From Marinoscillum sp. (GTDB lineage: Bacteria; Bacteroidota; Bacteroidia; Cytophagales; Cyclobacteriaceae): 64,000 bases of DNA. Positions within the stretch are counted from its first letter, which is position 1, and every line of letters begins with the position of its first letter. Positions 17,743-27,360 of this stretch are shown here, piece after piece. Location: NCBI GenBank assembly GCA_024305105.1, contig JAMWZA010000012.1, forward strand, positions 1-64,000, in the 5' to 3' direction. The translations under genes and the position numbers were made by a program. The notes under the pieces were generated by a model, which searched no databases, was not told where the DNA came from, and saw only the letters and a program-made list of their open reading frames with translations.

Positions 17743-18885
17743 TCAATACTGCTCGGGCTCGAGATAATTAGGGTAAATCTTTAGATGCTCTTTTTTAACT
17801 TGATTTTCTAACAAATCCCTGAGCTCTTGAAGGTGGTATTTGGTTTTAGCAGAGACGAAAATGGAATCATTGCTATTGGCTTTATGCCCGCTTGGATGGA
17901 ATTCGCTCAAGTCCTCAATCTTATCAACCTTATTGTAGACCTTGATCATTTTGATATCAGCAGCACCTATCTCTTCTAAAGTACTTTCTACCACTGCCAC
18001 ATGGTCTTCATAGGAAGGGTTAGACGCATCGATTACATGCAGTAAGATATCTGCCTCTTTTACTTCTTCCAATGTCGATTTAAATGATTCGATCAAGTTG
18101 TGAGGAAGTTTTCGGATAAACCCTACAGTATCCGACAGTAAAAAAGGTAGTTGATTGATGACCACTTTTCGCACGGTGGAGTCCACTGTGGCAAAGAGTT
18201 CATCTTTGGCATAAACTTTCTCTTTACTGATCAATCGCATCAGGGAAGACTTGCCAGCATTGGTATATCCAACCAACGCTACTCGAACGATTCCATCTCT
18301 TGATTTTCTTCGGGTAGCAGCCTGAGTTTCTATTTTGTCCAGCTTCTTGCGAAGCACATTGATTTGGGTTCGAATATTCCTTCTATCCGTCTCAATCTCC
18401 TTCTCTCCTGCACCACCACGAGTGGCCGTGCCACCACGCTGGCGCTCCAGGTGAGTCCACATTCGGGTTAGTCGTGGCAATAGGTACTGATACCGAGCGA
18501 GCTCTACCTGGGTTTTTGCCTGATTGGTTTTTGCCCTTTTCAAGAAGATATCGAGGATCAGTAAACTTCTATCATAGACTTTTACTTTAAATTCTTTTTC
18601 AAGGTTTCTGAGTTGAGATGGAGTGAGGTCGTCATCAAATATGACATTGCCAATTTCCTTTGCTTTAACAAATTCTTTGATCTCTTCAAGTTTACCTTTC
18701 CCGACATAGGATCGCGTATCAGGATGCTCTAATTTCTGAGAGTATGATTTTTCTACTTTGATATCGAGTGTTTGGACCAAAAATTCCAGCTCATCCAGAT
18801 ATTCCTGTGTTTTTTCATCTGACTGAAATTTTGTAGCAACTGCCACCAACACGCCGTATTCCTGATCTTTTTTGGTTTCTATCAT
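17743..18885 (-). CDS. hflX: ribosome-associated GTPase HflX
   Basis: The 380-residue protein has the HflX N-terminal domain with the glycine-rich RYQYLLPRLTRMWTHLERQ and GGAGEKEIETDRR region (about 131-170), then a TRAFAC GTPase domain: P-loop GYTNAGKSS at about 207-215, DTVGF for G3 and NKVD for G4. HflX binds the 50S subunit and rescues or splits stalled ribosomes under stress. The family length is normal. No neighbour is linked to it by spacing. Confidence 0.95.
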   Translation of the reverse strand: MIETKKDQEYGVLVAVATKFQSDEKTQEYLDELEFLVQTLDIKVEKSYSQKLEHPDTRSYVGKGKLEEIKEFVKAKEIGNVIFDDDLTPSQLRNLEKEFKVKVYDRSLLILDIFLKRAKTNQAKTQVELARYQYLLPRLTRMWTHLERQRGGTATRGGAGEKEIETDRRNIRTQINVLRKKLDKIETQAATRRKSRDGIVRVALVGYTNAGKSSLMRLISKEKVYAKDELFATVDSTVRKVVINQLPFLLSDTVGFIRKLPHNLIESFKSTLEEVKEADILLHVIDASNPSYEDHVAVVESTLEEIGAADIKMIKVYNKVDKIEDLSEFHPSGHKANSNDSIFVSAKTKYHLQELRDLLENQVKKEHLKIYPNYLEPEQY

Positions 18886-18969
18886 ATAGATTCACTCAAT
18901 TATTGTCCTACAGTACATAAATTGTATTTAGGAAGTTCAAAATTAGTAAAAAAAAGAGCTGATAATTAG

Positions 18970-20076
18970 ATGAAAGTAGCGATCATGATCAATACGAGCT
19001 GGAATATTTTCAATTTCAGGAAAGGTTTGGTTCAAACGTTGCTTGATCGAGGAGACGAAGTGGTGGCCATAGCACCTCAGGATGACTACAGCGGTAAGCT
19101 CGTAGAACTGGGTTGTTCGTACAGACCTTTGGAGATGAATGCGAGTGGCATGAATCCGCTCAATGATTTCGGGCTAATGATGGCGATGCGCCGTATTTTA
19201 AAGGATGAACAGCCTGATGTGCTTCTAACATACACCATCAAACCAAATATCTATGGTTCACTGGCCAGTCATGGGCTTCATATACCTTGCATTTGTAATG
19301 TGAGTGGTCTGGGTACCGTTTTCCTGTGGAAGGGAACCGTAAAAAAATTGGCAGTAAAACTGTATAAGTATGCGTTCAAAAAGAATAGTTGGGTGTTTTT
19401 CCAAAATGATGAAGATCGATCTGATTTCATCGATTTGATTCCTATTCCACTAAGCAAAACAAGTTTACTGCCAGGGTCTGGAATTAACACCACTCATTTT
19501 CAACCTGTAAAAGTAGAACCAAATGAGCAGCCAGTTTTCACGATGATTGGGAGGCTCATTGTGGAAAAAGGGGTGTATGATTATATTGAAGCGATTCGTC
19601 TGGTAAGAAAGAAGAAGCCTCACACTAAATTTCGATTGATCGGGGAATTTGATGCATCACATGCCCGCTCTATAAAGAAGGAAGAATTGGATGGTTGGAT
19701 TGCAGATGGGTTGATCGAATATGTACCACATCTAACCGATGTTCGAGATGCTATTGCTACTTCTGATGTGATTGTATTGCCTTCATACCGAGAAGGAACT
19801 CCGCGTACTTTATTAGAAGCGGGGGCAATGGCCAAACCGATGATAGCGACCGATGTGCCTGGATGTAGGCATGTAGTCATGGATGGAGATAACGGCTTTT
19901 TGTGTAAAGTGAAGTCCCCCAATGATCTGGCAGCTAAAATGTTGTTATTCCTTGCCTTGAGTGACGAGGAACGGGAACAAATGGCTATAACATCCAGAAA
20001 AAGAATTATTGAAAAATTTGATGAACAGATTGTTATCGAGCGTTACTTGAAACTGATCGATGAATTGTTGAAGTAA
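18970..20076 (+). CDS. glycosyltransferase family 4 protein
   Basis: The 368-residue GT-B enzyme has an N-terminal acceptor domain (MKVAIMINTSWNIFNFRKG) and a C-terminal nucleotide-sugar domain with GRLIVEKGVYDYIEA and the E-x7-E motif region REGTPRTLLEAGAMAKP. The pattern is close to PglA-like hexosaminyl or galactosyl transferases that act on undecaprenyl-linked sugars. It precedes the polysaccharide export genes by 70 bases on the same strand, which points to capsule or exopolysaccharide building. No other sugar-assembly genes lie in this stretch. Confidence 0.88.
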   Translation: MKVAIMINTSWNIFNFRKGLVQTLLDRGDEVVAIAPQDDYSGKLVELGCSYRPLEMNASGMNPLNDFGLMMAMRRILKDEQPDVLLTYTIKPNIYGSLASHGLHIPCICNVSGLGTVFLWKGTVKKLAVKLYKYAFKKNSWVFFQNDEDRSDFIDLIPIPLSKTSLLPGSGINTTHFQPVKVEPNEQPVFTMIGRLIVEKGVYDYIEAIRLVRKKKPHTKFRLIGEFDASHARSIKKEELDGWIADGLIEYVPHLTDVRDAIATSDVIVLPSYREGTPRTLLEAGAMAKPMIATDVPGCRHVVMDGDNGFLCKVKSPNDLAAKMLLFLALSDEEREQMAITSRKRIIEKFDEQIVIERYLKLIDELLK

Positions 20077-20146
20077 TGCTTGAATCTTTGCTACTTGCAT
20101 TCTATTCACCATTAATTCGTTAAATTCGTCCTGAGCAAGGATTTTT

Positions 20147-20947
20147 ATGAAATATAGCTGCAAATTCGATAAGCTGATTGTCCTATTCATCTCTATAGCC
20201 CTTCTTAGCTGTAAGGCCTATAAGCAGGACATACTTTTTCAACTGAATGATGAGTTTTCGGAAAATGATTTATCCAAACCCATAGCGGACGCAGAGAAAA
20301 ACTACATTCTTCAGGAAGGAGATTTTTTTGAGTTTCAGGTGTACACCAATGAAGGAGAACGCCTCATTGATCCTGACTTTGAATTAAGGAAAGATCTCGG
20401 CGGAGCCAATAATGTGCAACGCCAGGGAGGACAGTTTCAAACGCCTTATTTTATCAATCAGGATGGACAGTCACATTTGCCGATGATTGGTTTTGTGGAT
20501 TTGGTTGGAATCACAACCCTTGAAGCGGAAATAAAGCTTGCAGAACTTTATGATGAGTACTATTCTTCTTGTTATGTACGATTGAGGGTCAGCAATAGAC
20601 GGGTGATTGTGCTTGGGGCAAATGGAGGGCAGGTAATTTCTCTTGAAAATGAGAACATGTCAATAGCAGAAATATTGGCACTTGCTGGTGGATTGAATTT
20701 TGGAGCCAAAGCCAATGAAGTTAAACTGATCAGAGGTGATCTGTCCAACCCGCAGGTGTATATGATTGACCTGACGACCATTGAAGGTATGAGGTCTACG
20801 ATTTTGGAAGTTCAACCGGGTGATATTGTTTACATTCAGCCTTGGAGACGTCCATGGCTAGAAGGGTTGCGGGATGTGTCCTCTATCATAGGTTTAACTA
20901 CCGGCGTGCTTACTTTTATATTATTTCTACAGAACGCAGCAGGGTGA
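20147..20947 (+). CDS. polysaccharide export outer-membrane lipoprotein (Wza-like)
   Basis: The 266-residue protein has a lipoprotein signal with L-L-S-C ending at C22. A Poly_export beta domain follows (EGDFFEFQVYTNEGERLIDPDF, quoted in part: LQEGDFFEFQVYT), then an SLBB-like domain (SIAEILALAGGLNFGAKANE in part: LALAGGLNFGAK) and a C-terminal hydrophobic helix that in Wza crosses the outer membrane. It would form the outer-membrane exit pore for polysaccharide. Its stop TGA overlaps the GTG start of the kinase gene, which indicates translational coupling. Confidence 0.9.
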   Translation: MKYSCKFDKLIVLFISIALLSCKAYKQDILFQLNDEFSENDLSKPIADAEKNYILQEGDFFEFQVYTNEGERLIDPDFELRKDLGGANNVQRQGGQFQTPYFINQDGQSHLPMIGFVDLVGITTLEAEIKLAELYDEYYSSCYVRLRVSNRRVIVLGANGGQVISLENENMSIAEILALAGGLNFGAKANEVKLIRGDLSNPQVYMIDLTTIEGMRSTILEVQPGDIVYIQPWRRPWLEGLRDVSSIIGLTTGVLTFILFLQNAAG

Positions 20948-23280
20948 ATAAAACGAGTATTATCGATAAGGACTATTCGTCAGAGGATTTCTTAAACTCT
21001 TTTGATTTTGACAAGTTTTTAAATACTGTCAAAAAGAGTTTGATATGGGTGATTCTGTTTTTTGGGATCGCTTTGTCGGGAGCTTTCTTGAGTGTCCGGT
21101 ACACAAAACCTCTATATCAGTCTCAGTCACTTTTAAAACTTGATATTCAGAGTGAGGCTACCTCCCTTGGTTTAGGGTCTACAATGGCAAGTAATACCTT
21201 AAACAATATGTCTGGTGAAATTGAGCTATTGAAGTCAAGGCTTTTTTTTAGCAAGGTGCTGGATGTAGTAAATATGGATGTGTCCTATCACTATTACGGA
21301 CGTTACCTTACTGATGAACGCTACAAGAACTCACCTTTTATAGTTTCTTATAAATTATTCAATACAGATTTCTATAATCGACCTTTTGATTTGCAGATTC
21401 TATCAGATAGGGAGTTCGAACTAATCTATCCTGGTGAGGAAACAGGCGATATTTATTCCTTCGGAGAAGAAATCAAGGATTCTAACTTCAATTTGTTAAT
21501 AGAGAAGTCGGCAAATTTTCAATTCCCGGCAGCACAGGGCATGTACTATTTCACCATAAATAGTAGGGATGAACTTATTGGTTATTTGCAGAGAAATGTA
21601 AAAGTCGCTCCTGAAAATCTGAATGCACGAACGATTCGTATTTCTCTGACCGATCATAATAAAATCAAAGCCAGAGATTTGGTTACGGCAATCGATACAT
21701 TGTATTTGGAATATACCAGACAAGCAAAGAATCAGACCATAGATCAAAAGATTAGTTTTTTGGACTCTCAGATTGATGAAACTGAGGATAAAATTGAGGA
21801 TTTCGAGGAATACTTTGAGACGTTTACCATTGACAATCGGACAACCAACTATCAAACAGAAATTGCCAAAACAATTATATTGTTAAATTCTCTAGATAGC
21901 GCAGAATCACGATTGGAAAATGAGTTAGCAGAGATAGAGCTATTGATGGATCAGATAGCAACTGATGGTATTTTAATGGTGAGTCCATTGCTGCTAAATC
22001 AGTTGCCTTCAGTAGTGTCTACTTATCTTCAGAGGTACCAGTCCACCTATGGAGAGTTGCAAAAGAAACTACAAAGCTATAACGAGAATACATACGTTAT
22101 TAAAAGGGTTAAGAAAGACCTTGAAGTCGAAAAGGAGCAATTTAATAGTATTCTGAGTGAGTATTCCGAGAATCTTGAAAGTCGATTGAACTCAATGAGG
22201 CGGCGTAAAACCTTCATGGAACGATCTTTTTCCAATATGCCTTCAATGAGTACCGAGTACAATAAGACCCGTCGATTTTATTCATTACAGGAGAGTTTCT
22301 TGCTCAACCTTACAAGGTCCAAAATGGAACTCGAAATCACAAAAGCGGGGACGGTTACCAATTTCGTTGTTTTATCGCCAGCAAGCTTTCCTAGTGTTCC
22401 CATAGAGCCCAAACCTTTTTTAATATATGGAGGAGCGATTGCCGGAGCATTTGTCCTTTCTATTTTTTTCGTGCTGATTCGTTACTTGTTAAACGATCGA
22501 ATTACTTCCATTAAGGAATTGGAGAACCTGGTGAATGCTCCAATTTTGGGTTCTTTACCAAAGTATAAAGGCGAGAAGTTGTCTCTAACCAAGTTGGTTA
22601 TCAATCAGAATAGTAAGTCAGCTATAAGTGAAGCTTTGCGTACGATCCGAACCAATATGGAATTTCTGAATGGCTCCAAGAAAAACAAGCTAATTACGAT
22701 TACATCTACGATCTCGGGTGAAGGAAAAACGTTTGTTACCGTAAATCTGGGAGCAATTTTGGCTTTGTCTAATCTAAAAATATGCATTGTGGATTTGGAT
22801 ATGAGAAAGCCGAAGGTTCATCTGGCATTTGGTGATGAGCCACATTATAAGGGGATGAGCACATTGCTCATTGGTAAGGATCGTCTAGAAGACTGTATCA
22901 GAGATACAGAGATAGAAAATTTACAATACATTCCTGCCGGACCGACACCACCCAACCCCTCTGAACTTATTTTGAATGATGAGTATAAAGCACTCCTGGA
23001 TGACTTAAAGTCAAAGTATGATTTGATAATACTGGATACGCCACCTGTAGGATTGGTAACGGATGCCGTGCTATCAATGAAAATTTCCGACCTTCAGCTT
23101 TATATTGTTCGAGCGGATTATTCTAAAAGATCATTTACGAAATCAATTGATAATCTCAAGAAAATTAACCAGTTCTCGAATCTAACAGTCATTTTTAACT
23201 CATTAAGTGCCAATAGTAAGTCCTATGGTCACGGGTACGGTTATGGGTATGGTTATGGATACTATGAGGAGTCAAAGTAA
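20944..23280 (+). CDS. exopolysaccharide tyrosine autokinase / chain-length regulator (Wzc/GumC-like)
   Basis: I start this at the GTG at 20944, which shares bases with the upstream stop; that gives 778 residues and avoids an implausible upstream extension. Two membrane helices (about 30-50 and 490-515) enclose a long coiled periplasmic Wzz-like domain. The cytoplasmic BY-kinase domain has Walker A ISGEGKT with K595, Walker A' VDLDMRKP and Walker B LIILDTPP. The C-terminal tail is a tyrosine cluster alternating with glycine (seven Tyr from about 763 to 774), the expected autophosphorylation target. It controls polymer length and export together with Wza and the phosphatase encoded next. Confidence 0.93.
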   Translation: MNKTSIIDKDYSSEDFLNSFDFDKFLNTVKKSLIWVILFFGIALSGAFLSVRYTKPLYQSQSLLKLDIQSEATSLGLGSTMASNTLNNMSGEIELLKSRLFFSKVLDVVNMDVSYHYYGRYLTDERYKNSPFIVSYKLFNTDFYNRPFDLQILSDREFELIYPGEETGDIYSFGEEIKDSNFNLLIEKSANFQFPAAQGMYYFTINSRDELIGYLQRNVKVAPENLNARTIRISLTDHNKIKARDLVTAIDTLYLEYTRQAKNQTIDQKISFLDSQIDETEDKIEDFEEYFETFTIDNRTTNYQTEIAKTIILLNSLDSAESRLENELAEIELLMDQIATDGILMVSPLLLNQLPSVVSTYLQRYQSTYGELQKKLQSYNENTYVIKRVKKDLEVEKEQFNSILSEYSENLESRLNSMRRRKTFMERSFSNMPSMSTEYNKTRRFYSLQESFLLNLTRSKMELEITKAGTVTNFVVLSPASFPSVPIEPKPFLIYGGAIAGAFVLSIFFVLIRYLLNDRITSIKELENLVNAPILGSLPKYKGEKLSLTKLVINQNSKSAISEALRTIRTNMEFLNGSKKNKLITITSTISGEGKTFVTVNLGAILALSNLKICIVDLDMRKPKVHLAFGDEPHYKGMSTLLIGKDRLEDCIRDTEIENLQYIPAGPTPPNPSELILNDEYKALLDDLKSKYDLIILDTPPVGLVTDAVLSMKISDLQLYIVRADYSKRSFTKSIDNLKKINQFSNLTVIFNSLSANSKSYGHGYGYGYGYGYYEESK

Positions 23281-23285
23281 GTGTC

Positions 23286-23293
23286 TACTTTTG
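23286..23293 (+). promoter_or_regulatory. -7 promoter box before the phosphatase gene
   Basis: TACTTTTG matches TAnnTTTG and ends 26 bases before the ATG at 23320. The phosphatase may therefore be made from its own promoter as well as by read-through from the kinase gene. Confidence 0.5.
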
Positions 23294-23319
23294 CGCGGGA
23301 ATAAAACGGGGAAGGATAA

Positions 23320-24033
23320 ATGTTAGGTTGGTTCGGGAGCAAGAAGCCCATTTCCGTGAAGGTGGATATTCACAGTCACTTAATCCCAGGGATTGATGAC
23401 GGGGTGAAATCTGTAGAAGAATCAATAGAGATACTGACCGGTATGGAGAAGATGGGGTATCAAAAAATCATCACCACTCCACATATTCATTCTGATTATT
23501 ATCCCAACACCAAGGATTCAATTTGCGATGGTTTGAGCGCTCTTGAGAAAGTTGTAGAAGCATCAGGCTTGAAAATCAAAGTAGAGGCTGCAGCGGAATA
23601 TTTTATCGACTCTGAGTTTCTTAGGTTGATAGAGAGTGGAGAAGAGTTAATGTCATTTGGTGACTCTAACTATGTGTTAGTTGAAACGCCTTTCATGAAC
23701 CGTCCTTTGATCTTTGATGAAGTGGTGTTCAAGCTAAAATCGAATGATTACACACCCATATTGGCTCATCCAGAACGATATACTTATCTCTCAGGAGATT
23801 TGTTTTGGCTGAAAAAAGTCAAGAAGCAAGGAGTGAACTTACAGATTACTACTACATCTCTGGTTGGTGCCTATGGTCGGGAACCACAGAAAATTGCGAT
23901 TCAGTTATTAAAGGAAGAGATGGTCGACTTTGTTGGGTCGGATCTTCATCGTTCAAGCCAGCTACCGGTTTTTGAAAAATCGATGAAACAGAGAATTATT
24001 CCTCAAATGTTAAAGAACAATGAACTTATTTGA
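23320..24033 (+). CDS. CpsB/YwqE-type tyrosine-protein phosphatase (PHP domain)
   Basis: The 237-residue metal-dependent phosphatase has the PHP motifs in order: DIHSHLIPGIDDG near residue 18, TTPHIHSDYYP near 47, a central Glu-rich segment, LAHPERY near 147 and a final GSDLHR near 207. It dephosphorylates the tyrosine tail of the BY-kinase encoded 39 bases upstream, forming the off-switch of the cycle. The type is the one normally found in Gram-positive bacteria and Bacteroidota, instead of Wzb. Confidence 0.93.
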   Translation: MLGWFGSKKPISVKVDIHSHLIPGIDDGVKSVEESIEILTGMEKMGYQKIITTPHIHSDYYPNTKDSICDGLSALEKVVEASGLKIKVEAAAEYFIDSEFLRLIESGEELMSFGDSNYVLVETPFMNRPLIFDEVVFKLKSNDYTPILAHPERYTYLSGDLFWLKKVKKQGVNLQITTTSLVGAYGREPQKIAIQLLKEEMVDFVGSDLHRSSQLPVFEKSMKQRIIPQMLKNNELI

Positions 24034-24134
24034 TCAGTTTGTTGTGGATAACTTTTAATGTACCAATGACACGATCCATTAAGAATTCGAGTATATTCAT
24101 ACATCATCCAAGACATACTTTTTAACTTTTTTAT

Positions 24135-25535
24135 ATGCAAGAAGAGTATAAGCGCAAGGAAGAGAGGGAGTTGATAAGAAAGTTCGAAGCATTCCTTAAA
24201 AACAAAGAGTCTTACTACTTTGACGAAGATGCCTATCTGGAAGTCATCGGGTATTACCAAAATCATGAAAAATTCGCTAAAGCACTTAAAGCGTGTGAGT
24301 TAGGTTTGGAGCAATATTCATACTCCATTGATCTGACCATGGAGCTTGCAGACGTGCTAGTGAAGCTGGATAGGCATGTTGAGTCTATTGAGATTTTGGA
24401 AAAGGCGCTCAGCTTCCATCCAAATGATCCTGAAATGCTGATACAAAAAGGAACCATTCATTCCCTGATGTCTCAGTACCAGGAAGCAATTGATTGCTAC
24501 GAAAAAACATTGGAGTTTGCCGAGGATAAGGACGAAATCTACTACTCCATAGGGCTGGCGTACCAGGGGATGGGCGATCACCGCAAGGCTGCTGACAGCC
24601 ACAAACTGGCGATAGAGCACAATATGCTCAATGAAAATGCTTTGTACGAGCTGGCGTATTGTCTGGATGTATCCGGAGAGTTGGAGACCAGTCTGGACTA
24701 TTACCATAAGTTTATTGATCAGGACCCTTACTCTGAATACGCTTGGTATAACCTGGGAATAGTCTATAATAAACTCACGCAGTACGACAAAGCTGTTGAT
24801 GCTTATGAGTATGCTGTGGCCATAGATGATGATTTTAGCAGCGCTCATTTTAATATGGGCAATGCGTACATGAACTTACATCAGTACGATAAGGCGCTCA
24901 ACGCCTATGTCAGAACAATGGATTTGGAAGGTCCTACTTCTGAAACCTATTGTCATATAGCCGCTGCTTACGAAAAGCTAGAACAATACGATCTAGCGAT
25001 AAAACATTACCACAAAGCGACTAAGCTTGATAGCCTCTACCATGAATCCTGGTACGGGTTAGGTATTTGTCTTTCTCATCAGGAGAAATGGTATGAAGCC
25101 ATTCATTTTTTTAACAAGGCATTGAAGCTTGATGTCGAGAATGCGTCGTACTGGAAGGCAGTCGCTGATGCCGAATTTAAAACAGGGAATATTGTCTCTG
25201 CAACAGAAGCTTATGCTGAAGCCTCACAGATAGATTCAGAAAACCCACATGTTTGGCTGGATTGGTCTTATGTCTATTATGAGCAGGGAGATTTCGAACA
25301 TGCTCAGAACTTGATTGAAGATGGCTTGGTAGATTGCCCGGAATGTGCTGATCTATATTACCGCAGTGTTGTTTATCTGATAGAAGACGGAAGGTACAAG
25401 ATGGCGATAAATCGCCTGGAAACGGGTTTAATGCTTGATTTTGAAGGCCATTTGCAATTATTTGAGTTCTTTCCAAACCTGCAAACTCAAAAGGCCCTCT
25501 ATAAAATCATAGAGCAATACCGTAAAAACAGTTAA
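24135..25535 (+). CDS. tetratricopeptide repeat protein
   Basis: The 466-residue cytoplasmic protein is almost wholly made of TPR units, about a dozen, with the A-W/Y-x-x-L/G-x-x-Y pattern (for example AWYNLGIVYNKLTQYDKAV and SWYGLGICLSHQEKWYEAI). There is no signal peptide or catalytic domain, so it should be a protein-interaction scaffold. The N-terminus is highly charged (QEEYKRKEERELIRKFE). It lies about 100 bases after the phosphatase on the same strand; a role in export regulation is possible but not shown. Confidence 0.85.
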   Translation: MQEEYKRKEERELIRKFEAFLKNKESYYFDEDAYLEVIGYYQNHEKFAKALKACELGLEQYSYSIDLTMELADVLVKLDRHVESIEILEKALSFHPNDPEMLIQKGTIHSLMSQYQEAIDCYEKTLEFAEDKDEIYYSIGLAYQGMGDHRKAADSHKLAIEHNMLNENALYELAYCLDVSGELETSLDYYHKFIDQDPYSEYAWYNLGIVYNKLTQYDKAVDAYEYAVAIDDDFSSAHFNMGNAYMNLHQYDKALNAYVRTMDLEGPTSETYCHIAAAYEKLEQYDLAIKHYHKATKLDSLYHESWYGLGICLSHQEKWYEAIHFFNKALKLDVENASYWKAVADAEFKTGNIVSATEAYAEASQIDSENPHVWLDWSYVYYEQGDFEHAQNLIEDGLVDCPECADLYYRSVVYLIEDGRYKMAINRLETGLMLDFEGHLQLFEFFPNLQTQKALYKIIEQYRKNS

Positions 25536-25604
25536 ATAGCTGAGTCATTTTCAATAGAATTCATGATTTTTGTGGCTTTGCAAAAATCAGCGACCGAGCA
25601 TTGT

Positions 25605-26366
25605 ATGAATTATCATTTAAATCAAATTCCTGAAAGAACTGTCAAGCCCAGAAACACTGGTTACACCATGATTATGGATAAAGGACTAAGTGTAAGAGAG
25701 GTGGAAGATATGATTGACATTTCAGGTGACTTTATCGATATCGTTAAGCTAGGGTGGGCAACTTCCTTTGTGACAAAAAATCTGAGAAAGAAACTCGATG
25801 TGTATAAGGCAGCTGGAATTCCAGTTTACCTGGGAGGTACACTATTCGAAGCATTTATTATTCGTGATCAGTTTGAAGATTATCAGAAAGTTCTAGACGA
25901 CTTCAATTTAGAATACGCTGAAGTTTCGGATGGTAGTTTGGTGATGGATCACGATAAGAAATGCGAATACATCCATACTCTTTCCAAACAAGTGACTGTG
26001 CTTTCGGAAGTCGGTTCTAAGGATGCAGCTAAGATCATTCCTCCTTACAAATGGATTGAGCAAATGCAGACTGAATTGGATGCAGGTGCCTGGAAAGTGA
26101 TAGGAGAAGCTCGTGAGAGTGGAAATGTCGGTCTTTTCAGAGATTCTGGTGAGGTTCGTCAGGGATTGGTAGAGGAGATTTTAACGAAAATACCTGAAGA
26201 TAAAATCTTGTGGGAAGCTCCTCAAAAAGAACAACAGGTTTGGTTTATTAAGTTGATCGGTTCGAATGTTAATCTTGGTAACATTGCTCCAAACGAGGTG
26301 ATTCCTTTGGAAACCATCCGACTAGGCTTGAGAGGAGATACATTTGATTTCTTCCTCAATCAATGA
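25605..26366 (+). CDS. comA: phosphosulfolactate synthase
   Basis: The protein (253 residues from the ATG at 25605) is a ComA-type TIM barrel that joins sulfite to phosphoenolpyruvate to give (R)-phosphosulfolactate. The family start RTVKPRNTGYTMIMDKGLS, the KLGWATSF segment and VYLGGTLFEAF are present. I prefer 25605 to 25563 because a TGGCTTTG promoter-like box (25573-25580) overlaps the upstream start. In methanogens the product feeds coenzyme M; Bacteroidota do not make that, so here it may feed sulfolactate or cysteate for sulfonolipids (inference). It overlaps the DUF368 gene by four bases. Confidence 0.88.
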   Translation: MNYHLNQIPERTVKPRNTGYTMIMDKGLSVREVEDMIDISGDFIDIVKLGWATSFVTKNLRKKLDVYKAAGIPVYLGGTLFEAFIIRDQFEDYQKVLDDFNLEYAEVSDGSLVMDHDKKCEYIHTLSKQVTVLSEVGSKDAAKIIPPYKWIEQMQTELDAGAWKVIGEARESGNVGLFRDSGEVRQGLVEEILTKIPEDKILWEAPQKEQQVWFIKLIGSNVNLGNIAPNEVIPLETIRLGLRGDTFDFFLNQ

Positions 26367-27268
26367 AATCTTACCTAAGTTTCTTTTTTAAGGGACTGGC
26401 CATGGGTGCGGCCAATGTTATTCCAGGTGTATCCGGTGGAACCATTGCCTTTATTACCGGGATTTATCAACGGTTGATTGACTCATTAAAGTCATTTGAT
26501 CTAAACGCACTTCGACTCCTGGTCGCTGGAGATTTTAAGGTATTTGTAGCCAAGACGGATCTTTATTTTTTAATCGCACTTTTTTCTGGAATTGGGATCA
26601 GCATTCTAAGTCTTGCCAAGCTGCTGGAATATGCCTTCGTGAATCACGAAATTCTTACGCTGGCCTTCTTTTTTGGTCTGATAGTAGCGTCTATACTGGG
26701 TGTAGGTAAGCAGATTTCCAAATTCAATCCGGCCAATGTCATGGCCCTGATTATAGGAGTGTTGGTGGCGGCGGGAATAGCATTCTTGCCACCAGCCGAA
26801 CCGAATGCGTCATTTATTTATTTGTCGGTATGTGGTGCGGTAGCGATTTGCAGTATGATTCTGCCCGGTCTCTCGGGTAGTTACATTCTTTTACTCATGG
26901 GCAATTACGTATTGGTCATGCAGGGTATTAGCACCTTAAACTTTTCCATTTTGGTACCGATTGCACTTGGTTGTATTTTAGGGTTGGTATTGTTCTCCAG
27001 GTTGCTTTCTTTCTTATTTAAGAACTATCAGGATTTTACTGTGAGTATTTTGACTGGCTTTGTGGCAGGATCACTTGCGATTATTTGGCCATGGAAGGAT
27101 ACCCAATATTTACTCCTGGAAAGTGGAAAAGAAAAGGCTGTGGGTTATCAATGGTATCTTCCTGAGATTGGTTCACAGTTTTGGATAGCTCTGGCATTGA
27201 TGCTTGTGGGTTTTCTACTCGTGTGGCTTATGGAGAAATATGCCAACACAAGCCAATCGGATAAATAG
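26363..27268 (+). CDS. popT: DUF368-family polyprenyl-phosphate translocase
   Basis: The 301-residue protein has about eight or nine hydrophobic helices and the DUF368 signature at residues 14-32 (GMGAANVIPGVSGGTIAF) and a second copy-like ILPGLSGSYILLL near 171. DUF368 proteins (PopT) return undecaprenyl phosphate across the inner membrane for reuse in cell-wall and capsule synthesis; this is published for other bacteria. The start overlaps the stop of the phosphosulfolactate synthase by four bases (ATGA). The capsule export genes lie a few kb upstream, fitting a demand for carrier recycling. Confidence 0.88.
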   Translation: MKSYLSFFFKGLAMGAANVIPGVSGGTIAFITGIYQRLIDSLKSFDLNALRLLVAGDFKVFVAKTDLYFLIALFSGIGISILSLAKLLEYAFVNHEILTLAFFFGLIVASILGVGKQISKFNPANVMALIIGVLVAAGIAFLPPAEPNASFIYLSVCGAVAICSMILPGLSGSYILLLMGNYVLVMQGISTLNFSILVPIALGCILGLVLFSRLLSFLFKNYQDFTVSILTGFVAGSLAIIWPWKDTQYLLLESGKEKAVGYQWYLPEIGSQFWIALALMLVGFLLVWLMEKYANTSQSDK

Positions 27269-27360
27269 CCTGAGACGCCTTTATTACCAATTCTCTTTAT
27301 ATATTTAGCGTTTAGTTCCTTCCCCAACCATTTTCACGGAACATTAACTGGCTTATATAT

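Noticed and set aside
20842-20943. Upstream extension of the tyrosine kinase
   Set aside because: It would overlap the Wza-like gene by over 100 bases with an arginine-rich, non-family sequence; the GTG at 20944 coupled to the upstream stop is better.
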